Positions 1 to 9,633 of a DNA stretch of 64,000 bases are shown in pieces (the first letter of the stretch is position 1; each line of letters starts with the position of its first letter). A model generated the notes under the pieces. The model saw only the letters and a list, made by a program, of their open reading frames with translations, made no database searches and was not told the origin of the DNA. Location: NCBI RefSeq assembly GCF_017873235.1, contig NZ_JAGGJZ010000002.1, forward strand, positions 434,001 through 498,000, written 5' to 3'. This stretch comes from Clostridium moniliforme. GTDB lineage: Bacteria > Bacillota > Clostridia > Clostridiales > Clostridiaceae. The translations under genes and the position numbers were made by a program.

Positions 1-7
1 CTATAAT

Positions 8-1102
8 TTAAAAAATTGTATTTTGTGTTTCTTTATCAAAAACATGAATTTTTTCAGTATTAAAAGCAAAAGTTATTTTATCACCATTTACATAAGATAA
101 TGCACCTGGTGCTTTAATAATCATATTTCTGTCGTTTTTCTTTATATGAATATAAGTTTCAGAACCTAAATTTTCAATTAATTCAACAATTCCATTAAAT
201 TTAATTAAAGTTTCATCATTAGGAATATTATAATCTATAAAAATATTTTCAGGTCTTATTCCTAATATTACATTAGGATCTTTAGATTCTTTCAGTAAAG
301 ATGCTTTATTATTAGGAATAGATATAGTTTTATCAAATACTTTTATATTTTGATTTTTATCAATATTTCCATATAAGAAATTCATTTGAGGGCTTCCTAT
401 AAATCCAGCAACAAACATATTAACAGGATTTTCATAAATTTCTTTTGGTGTTGCAACTTGTTGAACTATACCATCTTTCATAACAACAATTCTTGTACCT
501 AAAGTCATTGCTTCAGTTTGATCATGAGTTACATATATAAATGTTGTTTTAAGATCGTTATATAACTTTGATATTTCAATTCTCATTTGAACTCTAAGTT
601 TTGCATCAAGATTTGATAAAGGTTCATCCATTAAAAATACTTTTGGATGTCTAACTATAGCTCTTCCCATAGCTACTCTTTGTCTTTGACCACCAGATAA
701 TGCCTTAGGCTTTCTATCTAATAGATGGCTAATATCTAATATTTTAGCAGCTTCTTTAACTTTTTTATCAATTTCATCTTTAGGTAATTTCCTTAATTTA
801 AGACCAAAAGACATATTTTCATAAACAGTCATATGAGGATATAAGGCATAATTTTGAAACACCATAGCTATATCTCTATCCTTTGGAGCAACATCATTAA
901 CTAATGTGTCTCCAATGTATAATTCTCCACTACTGATTTCTTCAAGCCCTGCTATCATTCTAAGAGTTGTAGATTTTCCACATCCTGAAGGACCAACAAA
1001 AACTATAAATTCTTTATCTTTAATATCTAAATTAAAATCAGTAACAGCTTTAAAACCGTTTTCATAAACTTTGTTAATATTTTTCATTACTAATCCTGCC
1101 AT
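8..1102 (-). CDS. msmX: MsmX/UgpC-type sugar ABC transporter ATPase
   Basis: This 364-residue protein is the ATP-hydrolysing subunit of carbohydrate importers of the CUT1 class. Visible motifs are Walker A GPSGCGKST (37-45), the Q-loop at Q83, signature LSGGQRQR (135-142), Walker B VFLMDEP (155-161) and the H-loop histidine 193. A C-terminal regulatory OB-like domain of about 120 residues follows, as in MsmX, UgpC and MalK. The start is the ATG behind a good minus-strand site (AAAGGAG). It is divergent from the kinase and phosphorylase genes. The importer at 8258-11420 has no ATPase of its own, so this protein is the obvious partner. In Firmicutes one such ATPase often serves several importers, so exclusivity is not implied. 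Confidence 0.93.
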   Translation of the reverse strand: MAGLVMKNINKVYENGFKAVTDFNLDIKDKEFIVFVGPSGCGKSTTLRMIAGLEEISSGELYIGDTLVNDVAPKDRDIAMVFQNYALYPHMTVYENMSFGLKLRKLPKDEIDKKVKEAAKILDISHLLDRKPKALSGGQRQRVAMGRAIVRHPKVFLMDEPLSNLDAKLRVQMRIEISKLYNDLKTTFIYVTHDQTEAMTLGTRIVVMKDGIVQQVATPKEIYENPVNMFVAGFIGSPQMNFLYGNIDKNQNIKVFDKTISIPNNKASLLKESKDPNVILGIRPENIFIDYNIPNDETLIKFNGIVELIENLGSETYIHIKKNDRNMIIKAPGALSYVNGDKITFAFNTEKIHVFDKETQNTIF

Positions 1103-1337
1103 AACAAAACTCTCCTTTATGTAGTTAATATTATTAACTAAATCTTTTAAGTATCTTACAATTATAATTCAATATAAATTAATTATAATTGTGTACTAGA
1201 TTAAACACTATGTATTATTTTTACTAGTATTATTAAATAATTTACTTTTTTTGTTATCATTAATTTATTTAAATTAATGCATTAATAAATATGTATAAAT
1301 AATTTAATTTATAATATTATTTTTTTAATAATTATTT

Positions 1338-1372
1338 TTACGTTGACTTAAAAGTGAAACTATTGTTAGAAT
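1338..1372 (+). promoter_or_regulatory. Promoter of the sugar kinase gene with overlapping TTACGT motif
   Basis: A -35 TTGACT (1343-1348) and -10 TAGAAT (1367-1372) are separated by 18 bp. They lie about 50 bp before the chosen kinase start and inside the 318-bp divergent region 1103-1420. The hexamer TTACGT (1338-1343) abuts the -35 box and recurs before the phosphorylase and the binding-protein genes. The rest of the divergent region is nearly pure A/T and I see no other site in it. Confidence 0.55.
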
Positions 1373-1420
1373 TAATAAAAAATGATAAAGTTTACAAAAA
1401 ATTATAAGGAGGTAAATAAA

Positions 1421-2392
1421 ATGTATTATTTAGGAATAGATGGTGGAGGAACTAAAACTATATATATTTTAATTGATGAAAATCTTAATGTTGTTTTTGA
1501 TATGGAAAGAGGAACTATTCATATTCATCAAATTGGGGAAGAAAATTTAAAACAAGAATTAAAAGAAGCATTTCAATTAATTTGCAAAAAAGTAAAAATA
1601 GAAAAGAAGGATATTAAATATTTATTTATAGGAGTTCCAGGTTATGGAGAAAGTAAGAATGATAAAAGAAAAATAGATAATTTAGTTGAAGAAATATTTA
1701 ATGAAATACCATATACAATTGGAAATGATGGTGTTGCAGGATGGGCAGCTGGTACAGGATGTACTAATGGAATTAATATAGTTGCTGGAACTGGAAGTAT
1801 TGCTTATGGAAGAAATGAAGAAGGAGAAGAAGATCGTTGTGGAGGCTGGGGTCCTGGAATTGGTGATGATGGAAGTGCCTATTTTATTGCACTTAAGGTT
1901 ATAAATGAATATACAAGACAAAAGGATGGAAGAAGTAAAGAGACAGTTTTAGTTAATACTTTAGAAGAAAAATTAAATATAAAAGATTATTTTGAAATTG
2001 TTGATATTGTATTTAATAAATTAAAGTTTTCAAGAACAGAAATAGCATCCTTTGCAAGTATAGGATCTATTGCAGCATCAAAAGGATGTAGTGCATGTAA
2101 AAAAATATTTGAAGAAGCAGCTTATGAATTATTTCTTCATATAAAAGTTTTAAGTGAAAAATTAAAATTTAATGATAAATTTATAGTTTCATATACAGGA
2201 GGTGTCTTTAAAGCAGGTGATCTTATATTAGAGCCTTTAAAGAAAATGATTAAAGAAGAAAACATTAATTGTATAATTAAGGAACCAGAAATAGAACCAT
2301 GGCATGGAGCAGCCCTTATGGCATATACTTTAAGCGGAAAAATACCACCAGAAGATTATAAAGAAAGATTAAATAAAGGCGTAACAAATTAG
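1421..2392 (+). CDS. BadF/BadG-family N-acetylhexosamine kinase (NAGK/MurK-like)
   Basis: This is a 323-residue ASKHA-fold kinase. The start at 1421 is preferred over an in-frame ATG 39 bp upstream, because AAGGAGG (1406-1412) sits 8 nt before it and the protein then opens with the family hallmark GIDGGGTKT (5-13). Other motifs are ND at 102-103 with the likely catalytic Asp103, GTGS (123-126) and GGWGPGIGDDGS (141-152), as in GlcNAc kinases. The family includes human NAGK and clostridial MurK, which phosphorylate GlcNAc or MurNAc. Sitting directly before the GH112 phosphorylase, it probably phosphorylates the GlcNAc or GalNAc that enzyme releases. The position phosphorylated (6-OH rather than 1-OH) is inferred from family only. 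Bifidobacteria use an unrelated kinase, NahK, at this step. Confidence 0.85.
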   Translation: MYYLGIDGGGTKTIYILIDENLNVVFDMERGTIHIHQIGEENLKQELKEAFQLICKKVKIEKKDIKYLFIGVPGYGESKNDKRKIDNLVEEIFNEIPYTIGNDGVAGWAAGTGCTNGINIVAGTGSIAYGRNEEGEEDRCGGWGPGIGDDGSAYFIALKVINEYTRQKDGRSKETVLVNTLEEKLNIKDYFEIVDIVFNKLKFSRTEIASFASIGSIAASKGCSACKKIFEEAAYELFLHIKVLSEKLKFNDKFIVSYTGGVFKAGDLILEPLKKMIKEENINCIIKEPEIEPWHGAALMAYTLSGKIPPEDYKERLNKGVTN

Positions 2393-2445
2393 ATAATTTA
2401 TATTTGGTAATTAACTTATTATTACGTATTTTTAAAAGGTTTTCT

Positions 2446-2477
2446 TATATATTATTTAAAAGTAAAAATAATATATA
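2446..2477 (+). other. Intercistronic hairpin between kinase and phosphorylase genes
   Basis: A perfect 12-bp A/T stem (2446-2457 with 2466-2477) encloses an 8-nt loop in the 164-bp gap between the two genes. No clean U-run follows, so it may act in mRNA processing or stability rather than termination. A TTACGT motif lies just upstream at 2422-2427. Confidence 0.4.
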
Positions 2478-2556
2478 TATCTAAAAAAAACATCTATTCT
2501 AAAAATTATTTTTATAAATTAAAATTTAATTAATGATTTTTGGGGAGGTTTGATTT

Positions 2557-4713
2557 ATGACAAAAGGAAGAGTTACAATACCAACTGATAAAAATATGAA
2601 TGATTATATAAAGAAAATAATAGAAAAATGGGGAGCAGATGCTATTAGAGATTGTGATGGTACTAAGCTTGGAAATGAAATAAATGGGTTAGGTGTAAAA
2701 AAGTATAGTACATACCTAACAACAAGAAATGACCAAGAATTTATTAAAAGAAATATGGATGAAGTTCAACAGCTTTATTTAATGTCTGAGCCTGTTGTTG
2801 CAACTTCAGATAATATTGAAATAGATTTATTAAAAGGATATTTTAAAGAGCAATTTATAATAGATAAATTCCATGATGAAAAAAAATGGTGGGAAGTTAT
2901 AGATAGAACAACAGGTGAGGTTTTAAATATAAATAATTGGAGTTTTGATAAGGGAAATGAAAAGGTTTTAATAAGTAAGGCGAATCCTTGGCATAAATAC
3001 ACAGTTAATTTTTTAGTTTATATGATTTGGGATCCTACAGAAATGTACAATCATATTACAAACAATTGGGGGGATAAGCCTCATGAAATTCCTTATGATT
3101 GTAGACAACCTAAAACTCAAAAGCATATGTTAGAACTTTTAGAAAAATGGCTTGATGAGAATGAAGATATTGATGTAGTTAGATTTACAACATTTTTCCA
3201 TCATTTTACTTTGTGTTTTAATGAAACAGGTAAGGAGAAATTTGTTGATTGGTTTGGATATAGCTCTTCTGTAAGTCCTAAAGCTATGGAGGATTTTGAA
3301 AAAGATAAAGGTTATAAATTAAGATCAGAAGATATTGTAGATGAAGGGTATTATAATTCTCCTTTTAGAGTTCCAACTAAGGCATTTAAGGATTATATAG
3401 ATTTTCAATCTAAATGGGTTGCAAGTCTTGCAAAAAAAATGGTAGATATGTGTCACAAAAAAGGAAAAGAAGCAATGATGTTTTTAGGTGATAACTGGAT
3501 AGGTACAGAACCTTATGGAAAATATTTTGAAAGTATAGGGTTAGATGCAGTGGTAGGTTCAGTTGGAAATGGAACAACAATGAGAATGATAAGTGATATT
3601 CCTGGAGTTAAATATACAGAAGGAAGATTTTTACCATACTTTTTCCCAGACGTATTTAGAGAAGGTGGAGATCCAGTAAAAGAAGGTCAAGAAAATTGGC
3701 TTCAAGCAAGACGTGCAATACTTAGAAAACCTCTTGAAAGAATAGGATATGGAGGATATTTAGGATTAACTAAAGAGTTTCCAGAGTTTGTAGATGAGGT
3801 TTCTAAAATATGTGATGAATTTAGAGAAATTCATGAAACAATAAAAGGTGAAAAGGCTTATACATCTTTAAAGGTTGGAGTGCTAAATTCTTGGGGAAAA
3901 CTTAGAACATGGCAAACTAATCAAGTAGCACATGCTCTTTGGTATAGAGAAATATATTCTTATGTAGGTGTTATTGAATGTTTAAGTGGAATGCCAGTAG
4001 ATGTAGAATTTATAAGTTTTGATGATATAAAGGATAATGGAATTCCATCTGATATAAAAGTTTTAATAAATGCAGGAGATGCATATACAGCATGGAGTGG
4101 AGGAGACAACTGGAAGGATGAAAAATTAGTAACTACAATTAGAGAATGGGTTTATAATGGTGGAGGATTTATAGGTGTAGGAGAACCTACTGCATGCCAA
4201 TATGAAGGAAGATATTTTCAATTAGATGATGTATTAGGAGTTGATAAAGAAATTGGATTTTCTCTTAGCACAAGAAAATATAATGAAGTAAATAAAGAGC
4301 ATTTTTTACTTTATGATATTAAAGAAGAATTAGATTTTGGCGAAGGAATGCCTAAAGTTTATGCTAAAGGAGATAATTATCAAATTTTAAATATGGATAG
4401 AGAATATTCTCAGCTAGCTGTAAATACTTTTGGAAAGGGAAGAAGTGTTTACTTTGCAGGACTTCCATATACTCCACAAAATTGTAGATTACTTTTAAGG
4501 GCAATTTATTTTGCAGCAAATAAGGAAGATGAAATGAAAAAGTATTATGTTACTAATGTAAATACAGAATGTGCTGCTTTTGAAAATATAGGGAAAATAG
4601 CAGTAATAAATAATACAAGAGATATACAAAATACAGAATTGTTTATAGATGGAAAACTAAGTTCAAAATTGGAACTTAAACCTATGGAAATGAAATGGAT
4701 AGAATATAAATAA
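2557..4713 (+). CDS. lnpA: 1,3-beta-galactosyl-N-acetylhexosamine phosphorylase (GH112)
   Basis: This 718-residue cytoplasmic enzyme cleaves galacto-N-biose (mucin core 1) and/or lacto-N-biose (milk glycans) with phosphate to galactose-1-phosphate and GalNAc or GlcNAc. The whole length matches the GH112 family. The block GDNWIGTEPYG near residues 311-321 holds Asp312, which corresponds to the general acid Asp313 of the Bifidobacterium longum enzyme. The ATG follows GGGGAGG by a suitable gap, and there is no signal peptide. The kinase upstream and importer downstream give the rest of the route. Preference for GNB over LNB, or for galactosyl-rhamnose as in some clostridial relatives, cannot be read from the sequence. 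The symbol is borrowed from the bifidobacterial gene. Confidence 0.93.
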   Translation: MTKGRVTIPTDKNMNDYIKKIIEKWGADAIRDCDGTKLGNEINGLGVKKYSTYLTTRNDQEFIKRNMDEVQQLYLMSEPVVATSDNIEIDLLKGYFKEQFIIDKFHDEKKWWEVIDRTTGEVLNINNWSFDKGNEKVLISKANPWHKYTVNFLVYMIWDPTEMYNHITNNWGDKPHEIPYDCRQPKTQKHMLELLEKWLDENEDIDVVRFTTFFHHFTLCFNETGKEKFVDWFGYSSSVSPKAMEDFEKDKGYKLRSEDIVDEGYYNSPFRVPTKAFKDYIDFQSKWVASLAKKMVDMCHKKGKEAMMFLGDNWIGTEPYGKYFESIGLDAVVGSVGNGTTMRMISDIPGVKYTEGRFLPYFFPDVFREGGDPVKEGQENWLQARRAILRKPLERIGYGGYLGLTKEFPEFVDEVSKICDEFREIHETIKGEKAYTSLKVGVLNSWGKLRTWQTNQVAHALWYREIYSYVGVIECLSGMPVDVEFISFDDIKDNGIPSDIKVLINAGDAYTAWSGGDNWKDEKLVTTIREWVYNGGGFIGVGEPTACQYEGRYFQLDDVLGVDKEIGFSLSTRKYNEVNKEHFLLYDIKEELDFGEGMPKVYAKGDNYQILNMDREYSQLAVNTFGKGRSVYFAGLPYTPQNCRLLLRAIYFAANKEDEMKKYYVTNVNTECAAFENIGKIAVINNTRDIQNTELFIDGKLSSKLELKPMEMKWIEYK

Positions 4714-4718
4714 TTATT

Positions 4719-4757
4719 AAAGGGATAGTTTTGGGGAGTACATAACTATCCCTTTTA
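4719..4757 (+). terminator. Rho-independent terminator after the GH112 gene
   Basis: AGGGATAGTT (4721-4730) pairs perfectly with AACTATCCCT (4744-4753), extended by AA/TT, and a short U-run follows. It separates the kinase-phosphorylase unit from the two-component genes. Confidence 0.85.
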
Positions 4758-4791
4758 TTGTTAAATATAGAAAATTAATAATAAGTAAATT

Positions 4792-4820
4792 TTGTAAATA
4801 TTTTATAGAGATGATATAAT
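4792..4820 (+). promoter_or_regulatory. Vegetative promoter of the two-component system
   Basis: TTGTAA (4792-4797), a 17-bp spacer and TATAAT (4815-4820) with an upstream TG giving an extended -10 (TGATATAAT). It lies 36 bp before the sensor kinase start. Confidence 0.7.
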
Positions 4821-4855
4821 TTAAATATTATTATAATTAGTTTTAGGAGAAAAAT

Positions 4856-6580
4856 ATGAGAAAACTAAAAAAAAATATGATTAGAAATATAGGAATTAAA
4901 AAAAGATTAATTCTAGGATTTGCAGTTATACCTATAATATCTATGATATTTATTTTTATTATTTCTTGGGAACAAAGCAGAAATATAATAAAAGATAATA
5001 TAGATAGCTATTCTAGTGAAATGTTAAATATTATAGAGGAAAATATAAATTTAAATATTGCAAAATTTGAACAGCAGTTAGATGAAGTTCTAATGTCTAA
5101 TTTAATCTATGAAGGTCTACAAAAATCTAAAATAATGAATCAAACAGAAGAATATACATTTGCAAATAATTTAAATAACTTTTTATATTCAAAGTTACAT
5201 CTCCTATCTAGTGTTGGTGAAGTTGAAATACTTACAAAGGATTTATCTATATTATATACTCAAGGATTTAAATATTTTTCAAAATCAGATGTTTTAAGAT
5301 ACTCACATGTTGCAAAAAAAACTCCAGGTAAAACTATTTGGTTTTATACTAGAATAGATGGACAAGGTGTTATATCTATGGCTAGAGCAATTAAAGATCC
5401 TGAAACAAAGTTAGTTAATGGATATATTTTTGTTGCTTTAAATGAAAATGCTTTTGGAGGAACTTTTTTAAATGCAGCATTAGGAGATTCAACATCTATT
5501 GTAATTTTAGATGAAAATAATAATTTTTTATTTGGACAAAAAGATTTTCCTTATAAAAAACATATAAAACTAAATGGCGATAAAACTATTATAGATAGTT
5601 CAAGGTATATAGCATCTTATAAAGAAATAAAGAAATTAAATTGGAAAGTTGTTAATTTAGTTAATTATAATAGTTTTTTAGACAAGATAGGAGATGTAAT
5701 ACTAACTTTATCTATATATATTGTAATTTCTATAGGAATTGTAATTATATTTACAAAATATATTTATAAAAGTATATACAACCCTATAGATAACCTAGTT
5801 AGAGGAATGGATAAAGTTGTTGATGGATGCTTTGATTTTAAAGTTAAGGATGAAGGAAATGATGAAATAAGTTTATTAACTAAACAATTTAATGGATTAG
5901 TACATAAGATAAACACTCTTCTAAATGAAGTTAAACATGAGCAAATTTTAAAGCGAGAATCGGAAATAAAGATGCTTCAGGCGCAAATAAATCCACATTT
6001 TTTATTTAATACATTAAATACTCTTAAATGGATAGCTGTTATGAATGAAGATACATCTGTTTCAAATGGACTTGGAGCATTAGCTAAGCTTTTAAGAGAT
6101 ACAATAGTAAATTCAAAGGAATTTATAACTGTTAGGGAAGAAATAGATAACATAAAAAACTATATAGTTATACAAAAGCTTAGATATGGAGATTCTTTTG
6201 ATGTTAATTATAACATAAAAGAAGACGTTTATGAGTTAAAAATAATAAAGTTTATATTACAACCTATAGTGGAAAATTGTATTTTACATGGGTTTGATGA
6301 GGATAAAGATAATCAGAAAATAGATATATACATTTCTAAAATGGAAAAATATTTAGAGATAATAATTAGAGATAATGGAAAGGGGTTTGATTCTAAAGAA
6401 AGCAAAAAAAAGAATAAAGGAAATTTATCAGGAATTGGATATAAAAATGTTTTTGAAAGAATTAAACTAACCTATGGAGCAGATTGCGAAATGGATTTAA
6501 AAAGTATAATTGACTATGGTACAGAAGTTAGAATATTAACTCCTACAAATAATAAAGGGGATGATGAAAATAATGCTTAA
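4856..6580 (+). CDS. YesM-family sensor histidine kinase
   Basis: This 574-residue membrane kinase probably senses an extracellular glycan or the loaded binding protein. Segments in order: TM1 about 18-37, an extracellular Cache-like domain about 40-278, TM2 about 280-300, HAMP about 301-355, the His_kinase block with phospho-acceptor His381 in QINPHFLFN, an N-box with Asn474 (PIVENCILHG), and the G1 box DNGKGF (506-511). AGGAG at 4845-4849 supports the ATG. The gene overlaps the response regulator gene. This kinase/AraC-regulator pairing next to a sugar ABC importer is typical of Firmicutes glycan loci. The ligand is not known, but galacto-N-biose or lacto-N-biose is the natural guess. Confidence 0.92.
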   Translation: MRKLKKNMIRNIGIKKRLILGFAVIPIISMIFIFIISWEQSRNIIKDNIDSYSSEMLNIIEENINLNIAKFEQQLDEVLMSNLIYEGLQKSKIMNQTEEYTFANNLNNFLYSKLHLLSSVGEVEILTKDLSILYTQGFKYFSKSDVLRYSHVAKKTPGKTIWFYTRIDGQGVISMARAIKDPETKLVNGYIFVALNENAFGGTFLNAALGDSTSIVILDENNNFLFGQKDFPYKKHIKLNGDKTIIDSSRYIASYKEIKKLNWKVVNLVNYNSFLDKIGDVILTLSIYIVISIGIVIIFTKYIYKSIYNPIDNLVRGMDKVVDGCFDFKVKDEGNDEISLLTKQFNGLVHKINTLLNEVKHEQILKRESEIKMLQAQINPHFLFNTLNTLKWIAVMNEDTSVSNGLGALAKLLRDTIVNSKEFITVREEIDNIKNYIVIQKLRYGDSFDVNYNIKEDVYELKIIKFILQPIVENCILHGFDEDKDNQKIDIYISKMEKYLEIIIRDNGKGFDSKESKKKNKGNLSGIGYKNVFERIKLTYGADCEMDLKSIIDYGTEVRILTPTNNKGDDENNA

Positions 6581-8138
6581 AGTTTTAATTGTAGATGATG
6601 AAAAATTAATTAGAATTGCAATGAGAAATATAGTTAATTGGAATGAATTGGATTGTGAAGTAATTGGATGTGAAAAAGATGGAGTAGAAGCACTTAAAGT
6701 AATTGAAAAAAATGTTCCAGATGTAATAATTACTGATTTAAAAATGCCTAATTTAGATGGAATAGGACTTATAAAAGAGATAAATAAAAGAAAGCTAAAT
6801 AGTACAGTAATAGTCTTAAGCAATTATGGAGATTATGAGTTAGTTAGGATGGCTATGAAAGAGGGGGCTTTTGATTATTTATTAAAGGTTACAATTGAAG
6901 ATAAAGATATTGAGGATTTAATAAATCAAATAAAAGAAAATAAAAAAAGTTATAAATTAATTGAAAAAGATATAGAAAAATTTGACTTAAGTGATTTAAA
7001 AAATAATTTGCTTTTAATGATGAGAGATGAAGAAGTAGACGATGAGGAATTTTTGCAATGTATAAATAATGATGAATTAAGAATATTAGATAATGAGTAT
7101 AGAGTAAGCTATTTTAGAGTTGATGATATAGAAAAAATATATAAAGAAAAAATAAAGGAACATTCAAATTTAAAAAAAAATATTGAGAATATTATAGATG
7201 AAAGTATTCCTAAAGATATAAAATATAAAACTATTTTTATAAAAAATCATAGTGGAATAATTATATTTGCAAGTAGTAATGTAAATATAATAAATATAAA
7301 TAAAAATATTATGAAAAATATAAATCAGTATTTAAATATTACAGTATCAATTTCTGTATCTAAGGAATTTAGAGAAAAGAAAAATTTTAAATTAGCATTT
7401 AATAAAACTATGGAATTATTTAGATGTAGTTTTTATCTAGGAAAGGCATCTATTATAGATGGATATGATGTTAAAGAATTTAAGTATATAGATTATACTG
7501 ATATACCATATTCAATGAAAATAATTAAAAATATAAAAGAGAGAAAATTTAGTGATAATGGAGAATTATCAAATAAAATAATAGAGTATATGATAAAGGA
7601 AAGATCAGATCCTAAAAATGTTAAAGAACTATTTCAATTTATATTTGCAAATATTGAAGGAAATGAGTTACAAAAGGGCTTTAAAAATGTAGACAAGTTT
7701 GATGAAATTAGAGAAAAAATAGAAAAGACTAATAATATTAAAACTTTGGAATCTGTCTTATACTCAGAATTTAATAATATTGAAGCATGGATAAATGATG
7801 CAAATAATAGAAGATATAGAAAAGAAGTGGAAGATATTATAAATTATATAGACAAAAATATTGAAAAGAAAATATCTTTAAAAATGCTTTCAAAAACAGT
7901 TAATATGAATGAAAGCTATTTAAGTAGAATCTTTAAAAATGAAACAGGTAAAAATATTACCTATTTTATTAATGAAAGAAAAATGAATAAAGCATTAGAA
8001 CTTTTATCAGATAAATCTATTATGATTAAGGAAGCATCACTTATGGTAGGGATAGATGATCAATTTTATTTCAATAAATTGTTTAAAAAATTCTATGGAA
8101 TTAATCCAAGTGAGTTTAAGAAAAAATGTTACAAATAA
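6573..8138 (+). CDS. YesN-family response regulator, receiver plus AraC HTH
   Basis: This 521-residue regulator has a receiver domain (1-120; acidic pair D8/D9, phospho-acceptor D55 in IITDLKMP), a long middle region of about 270 residues, and a C-terminal AraC/XylS double helix-turn-helix (about 415-519) ending in the family block YFNKLFKKFYGINPSEFKK. Three in-frame ATGs occur at 6561, 6564 and 6573. The third is chosen because it gives the usual MLKVLIVDDE start and stands 12 nt after AAAGGGG, whereas the first directly abuts that site. The start lies inside the end of the kinase gene, so the pair is translationally coupled. It probably activates the binding-protein promoter just downstream. 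Confidence 0.92.
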   Translation: MLKVLIVDDEKLIRIAMRNIVNWNELDCEVIGCEKDGVEALKVIEKNVPDVIITDLKMPNLDGIGLIKEINKRKLNSTVIVLSNYGDYELVRMAMKEGAFDYLLKVTIEDKDIEDLINQIKENKKSYKLIEKDIEKFDLSDLKNNLLLMMRDEEVDDEEFLQCINNDELRILDNEYRVSYFRVDDIEKIYKEKIKEHSNLKKNIENIIDESIPKDIKYKTIFIKNHSGIIIFASSNVNIININKNIMKNINQYLNITVSISVSKEFREKKNFKLAFNKTMELFRCSFYLGKASIIDGYDVKEFKYIDYTDIPYSMKIIKNIKERKFSDNGELSNKIIEYMIKERSDPKNVKELFQFIFANIEGNELQKGFKNVDKFDEIREKIEKTNNIKTLESVLYSEFNNIEAWINDANNRRYRKEVEDIINYIDKNIEKKISLKMLSKTVNMNESYLSRIFKNETGKNITYFINERKMNKALELLSDKSIMIKEASLMVGIDDQFYFNKLFKKFYGINPSEFKKKCYK

Positions 8139-8206
8139 TTACGTAAAAATATTCTATATTATTGTAAATTACGTTTATATTAAGTGAAAACGATTAATGT
8201 TACTAT
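8139..8206 (+). promoter_or_regulatory. Candidate regulator-binding region before the sugar-binding protein gene
   Basis: Two TTACGT hexamers (8139-8144, part of palindrome TTACGTAA, and 8169-8174) are 30 bp apart, close to three helical turns. They lie upstream of a promoter region with recognisable -10-like sequences (TACTAT near 8201) but no good -35. That layout fits an activator-dependent promoter. The activator is inferred to be the adjacent YesN-type regulator. Confidence 0.45.
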
Positions 8207-8257
8207 TAGATTGTAAGTTAATTATAAGTAATTAAGGTATTCAAAGGGGGAGACAAT

Positions 8258-9610
8258 ATGAAAAAGAGAAGTATTAAAATGCTAACTCTTTTAGCTGCTA
8301 CAACTATTGGTGTTTCATTATTTGCAGGTTGTGGAAGTAAACCTAAAGAAAGTGATGCAGGTAAAAAAGGTGAGCAAGTACTAAACATTGCAGTATTTGA
8401 AGGTGGTCATGGATCAGAATACTGGAAAGAGGTTAGTAAAAGATTTGAAGAAAAAAATCCAGGAGTTAAGGTAAATGTAGAAGCTAATCCAAAGATTGGT
8501 GAAATAATTAGACCTAAAATAACATCTGGAGATGCACCCGACTTTATATACTTAGGATCAACAGATCCATCAGGATTAGCAAATGCATTAATTAAAGATA
8601 ATGCTCTAGAAGATTTAACAGATGTATTTGATGGAAAAAATCCAGATGGAGAAGGAAAGCTTAAGGATAAAATTTTAGATGGATTTTTAAATACATCTCT
8701 TACAGCTCCATATGGAGATGGAAAAGTATTCTTAGCACCACTTTATTACAATGTAACTGGTCTGTGGTATAACAAAACTTACTTTGAAAAGAAAGGATAT
8801 AAAGCTCCAGAAACTTGGGATCAATTCTTTGCTTTAGGAGATAAAGCAAAGAAAGATGGAAAAGCTTTATTTACTTATCAAGGATTAAATCCATCATATA
8901 ATGAAGCTTTAATATGGCCAATGATTGCATCAGCAGGTGGAGAAAAAGAATTAAAAGCTATATTTAATTATGACAAGGGAGCTTGGGAAAGCAACGGAGC
9001 TAAAAAAGCTTTAGAAGTATTTGAAAAGATTGGAAAAGATGGTTACTTATTAAAAGGAACTGTTGGTATGAGTCATACTTTAGCTCAACAAGCATTCTTA
9101 GATGGAAAAGCATTATTTATACCAAATGGTAACTGGTTTGAAGATGAAATGAAAGAAACAATTCCAAAAGAAGGATTCTCCTTTGGATTTATGGCACCTC
9201 CTGTATTTAAGAGCGGGGATACTAGATATGCAACTACTATGATAGAGCAAATGTATATTCCAAAAGAAGCTAAAAATAAAGATTTAGCAAAGAAATTCTT
9301 AGCATTCCAATATGAAGATGAAAATGTTAAGTTAAACTCTAAGTTATCAGGTGGAGTTGTTCCAATTAAGAAAGGTTTAGAACTTGCTAAAGAAAATCTA
9401 AATCAATCAAATTATGAATGTTTTAAGATTTTTGAAGAGGGTGTAAAACCAATAACAGTTGATTTTAAAACAGTTAAGAGTGAAGTTAATATAGCTGATG
9501 AAGTATATAATCCATTAGCATCAATTATGAATAAAGAATTAACAGCTAAACAATGGGCTGAAAAACTTGAAAAAGCAGATGCAAAATTAAGAGAAGCAGC
9601 TTCAAAATAA
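8258..9610 (+). CDS. Carbohydrate ABC transporter substrate-binding lipoprotein
   Basis: This 450-residue cluster-1 solute-binding protein opens with a lipoprotein signal peptide. The lipobox LFAGC places the lipidated cysteine at residue 25, followed by a flexible Ser/Lys-rich linker and an extracytoplasmic binding fold. A strong AAAGGGGGAG site precedes the ATG. It is the first gene of the importer, separated from the permeases by a hairpin. From context it should capture galacto-N-biose, lacto-N-biose or longer mucin or milk oligosaccharides. Specificity is inferred, not seen. Confidence 0.92.
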   Translation: MKKRSIKMLTLLAATTIGVSLFAGCGSKPKESDAGKKGEQVLNIAVFEGGHGSEYWKEVSKRFEEKNPGVKVNVEANPKIGEIIRPKITSGDAPDFIYLGSTDPSGLANALIKDNALEDLTDVFDGKNPDGEGKLKDKILDGFLNTSLTAPYGDGKVFLAPLYYNVTGLWYNKTYFEKKGYKAPETWDQFFALGDKAKKDGKALFTYQGLNPSYNEALIWPMIASAGGEKELKAIFNYDKGAWESNGAKKALEVFEKIGKDGYLLKGTVGMSHTLAQQAFLDGKALFIPNGNWFEDEMKETIPKEGFSFGFMAPPVFKSGDTRYATTMIEQMYIPKEAKNKDLAKKFLAFQYEDENVKLNSKLSGGVVPIKKGLELAKENLNQSNYECFKIFEEGVKPITVDFKTVKSEVNIADEVYNPLASIMNKELTAKQWAEKLEKADAKLREAASK

Positions 9611-9633
9611 TAAATATTTATAAAACAATGGAT

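Noticed and set aside
8184..8198. Possible catabolite-response element (TGAAAACG half)
   Set aside because: Only the left half matches the cre consensus; the right half lacks the required C. It is too weak to call.
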